The notes beneath the pieces are model-generated. The model ran no database searches, had not been told where the DNA came from, and saw only the letters and a program-made list of their open reading frames with translations. The position numbers and the translations under genes were made by a program. A stretch of DNA of 64,000 bases, from NCBI RefSeq assembly GCF_958450345.1, contig NC_088784.1:70829747-70893746 (forward strand), in the 5' to 3' direction. The stretch is from Calliphora vicina (taxonomy: Eukaryota; Arthropoda; Insecta; Diptera; Calliphoridae). Of this stretch, positions 62,104 to 64,000 are shown in pieces. Positions within the stretch are counted from its first letter, which is position 1. Each line of letters begins with the position of its first letter.

Positions 62104-62244
62104 CTGAAAAGAAAATAAACATAAGTAAATATTAATTACAATTTCAATATAAAGATTTAAATCATAGAGAAATACAAATAGATGGGAAATATGGAAATAT
62201 GTGAAAATATTTTTTTTTTATTTTCACACATTTTTTCATCAAAA

Positions 62245-62790
62245 TATTTTTCCAAGACCCGACTTAGTATATATATTCTAGGTCCTCATAAGATTGTAAG
62301 CCGATTTTTAATATCGGGAATTCTTCCGGGCCGGTTGCTATTTCATATCGACACAATCGGCCCACAAATGGTTGAGATATAATGAAAAAATCTGGACCAC
62401 CTAGATTTTTTACCTATTTTTGATTTATATGTCATTAATATAGACAATATTGATATCCAATAATAGACATTTCAAAGACCTTTGCAAGGGCGTATATAAG
62501 GCCAAAGTCGGAGCCACAATGGGTCAAAATCGGGAAAAATATTTTTTACTTAGAATTTATTTTTAAAAAAAAAACTTTTTACAATTTTTTTTTATAAAAT
62601 TATTTACAAATTTTTTTATAAATTTTTTTTTAAATTTTTCTTATAAAATTTTTTCACAAATAAATTTAAAAAAACTATTTGCCCTAAAATATTTTTTGCT
62701 AATAAATTAAAATTTTTGTTTTACCTAAAAATATTTTACATTTTTTTTAAAAAAGTATAATTTGGTGAAGGCTATATAAGATTTTTTTTT
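62245..62790 (+). repeat. Repeat family B, copy 8 (divergent)
   Basis: Recognisable by TATCGGGAATTCTTCCGGGC, CGGCCCACAAATGGTTGAGA and TTGCAAGGGCGTATATAAGG followed by a T/A-rich zone. Start and terminal hairpin are lost. It lies immediately upstream of Gdap2 exon 1. Confidence 0.6.
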
Positions 62791-63055
62791 ACTGATTGAC
62801 AGTATAAAATAATTTTTGCCAAAAATTTATATTTCCCAAAAATAATTAGAGTTCAAATCCCAAGTTCGGCAAACTAATACATACTATTGACCCAATTCTT
62901 TTTGGTTTACATTCTTCTGTATATAATTCCTCAATTTTTAGAATTTAAAAAGGTTTGTAATTGAAATTTTTGCTTTATTAAATTTCCTAAAACTATGTAG
63001 TAAAAGCTTGACTTGCATTTGATATTATTCCTGGAAAAATAAATAATAAAACACC

Positions 63056-63290
63056 CACCCTAATGTACATATTTGTTTGTGTTAACGAATTTTTGTTTTT
63101 TAAATTTCCTTTCGAATTGAAACTTTAATTTTCCTGGTAAAAACTTTATGAATGCAGTGGTTTTCGCAAAATATTTTTGTGAACGTATGTATATGTAGGT
63201 GTGTGTTGGAGCCGATAAATTGTTGTAAACGTTTCTTACACGCACAGGCATATACACATTTACATTTTCACACTTTTACTGTAAACAAAA
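63056..63290 (-). promoter_or_regulatory. Possible distal 5' UTR exon of Gdap2
   Basis: Exon 1 begins with a splice acceptor, so a leader exon must lie upstream. The minus strand here has a non-repetitive stretch ending in a plausible donor (TTAGG before GTGGGT, at 63,056), about 950 bp before exon 1. There is no coding potential. Transcription could also start outside the window. Confidence 0.25.
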
Positions 63291-63483
63291 GTACCGTTAG
63301 CCACACTTTACACTTTACACACACATGCCTGGAAACACATTAATGGAAATCTTACAGTGGAGGCTATTTAATTGGTATACAGACATATTTTGTTTTAACA
63401 GACTAGTTCGTAAGTTTTTTTCAAAATGTAAATAAAAATTAGTTTACGTTTATATAGTGCATCACGATTTAAAGTCCGATCGT

Positions 63484-64000
63484 AGATTATTGTGTGTATG
63501 ACTCAAAAATGTGGAATTTTATCAAATTTTTAGCTTTTATTTTGCAACATTTGTTCAATATAAATTTATTCAGAGTATTGGCCATTGTTAGCTATGACTT
63601 TTTTTTCCATTTTTCTGGCAATATATGGATTCGGAGCCAAAATAAATGCTCATCTTTTGAAGCCAAGAATGTATCAATCCAATATCGGATACTCTGTTCC
63701 AAAGTGAAGAGTATCCCAGAGAGAGAGAGATATGCATCGATCGAAACTAATAGTAGTCGGATGGAGCAAGGTCTGGACTGTTAGGAGGGTGAGGTTAACC
63801 TTCCAAACCACTTCAATCTAAATAGATTTTAACAGGTATTGAAAAATGTGGCCGAGTGTCATTTCCGAGTGTCATTTGTTTTTCAGCCAATTCTCGCTTT
63901 AATGGAATCGGTTGTGTTCGGTACAGGTTCCCTGTGATGGTCTGGCCAGATTTCAGCAGCACATAATAGATATGACCCTTTTGGTCCCACCAAATACAGA
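63484..64000 (-). pseudogene. Mos1-type mariner, broken copy G (continues beyond window)
   Basis: The 3' terminus is at the left (GTGTGTATGACTCAAAAATG), then the inverted C-terminal region; TTGGCCATTGTTAGCTATGA corresponds to the VIANNGQ end and CCTGTGATGGTCTGGCCAGA to the QTITG region. The part coding the N-terminus lies right of the window. Frame breaks are present. Confidence 0.7.

Overview
This window is eukaryotic, AT-rich, intron-dominated DNA from a fly, probably a schizophoran and perhaps a calyptrate with a large repeat-filled genome. The only host gene I can support covers nearly the whole window on the minus strand. It is the orthologue of GDAP2 (Drosophila CG18812), which joins an N-terminal macro domain to a C-terminal CRAL-TRIO lipid-binding domain. 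Ten coding exons can be placed with matching splice sites and reading phases, from the start codon near 62,089 down to 2,083. The last exon or exons lie beyond the left edge. The introns are very uneven: five of about 69-76 bp, one of 273 bp, and three of about 5.0, 15.6 and 37.4 kb.

The 37.4-kb intron splits the macro-domain half from the CRAL-TRIO half. It contains a second possible start on the same strand: a promoter-like region near 20.9 kb, a leader, and a 38-codon first exon at 20,174-20,289. That exon ends in the phase needed to join the first CRAL-TRIO exon, so the locus could make a short protein without the macro domain. Weaker candidates are a 51-bp cassette exon (15,463-15,513), another 5' exon (near 55.4 kb) and the distal 5' UTR exon (near 63.1 kb).

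Most of the rest is a graveyard of transposable elements, often nested. It includes seven broken mos1-type mariners; fragments of other Tc1/mariner/IS630 transposases; three hAT-type elements with exact 8-bp target duplications; TA-flanked MITEs; a TTAA-flanked piggyBac-type MITE; a TTA-flanked PIF/Harbinger-type MITE next to a transposase fragment; a 304-bp Helitron; three LINE fragments; one gypsy-type LTR retrotransposon remnant; and a decayed copy of a multi-copy protein family of unknown function (42.5-43.3 kb).

Three abundant repeat families, called A, B and C here, share one plan: an initial TATACCC...GGGTATA inverted repeat, an internal ATGTCCGTC-type motif (clear in A and B), and a hairpin before a CTTACTTGTT-like end (C ends differently). 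Several nested insertions can be checked against an uninterrupted copy in the same window, which fixes element ends and target duplications. No tRNA gene with an intact fold, rRNA, CRISPR array or bacterial-style operon is present.
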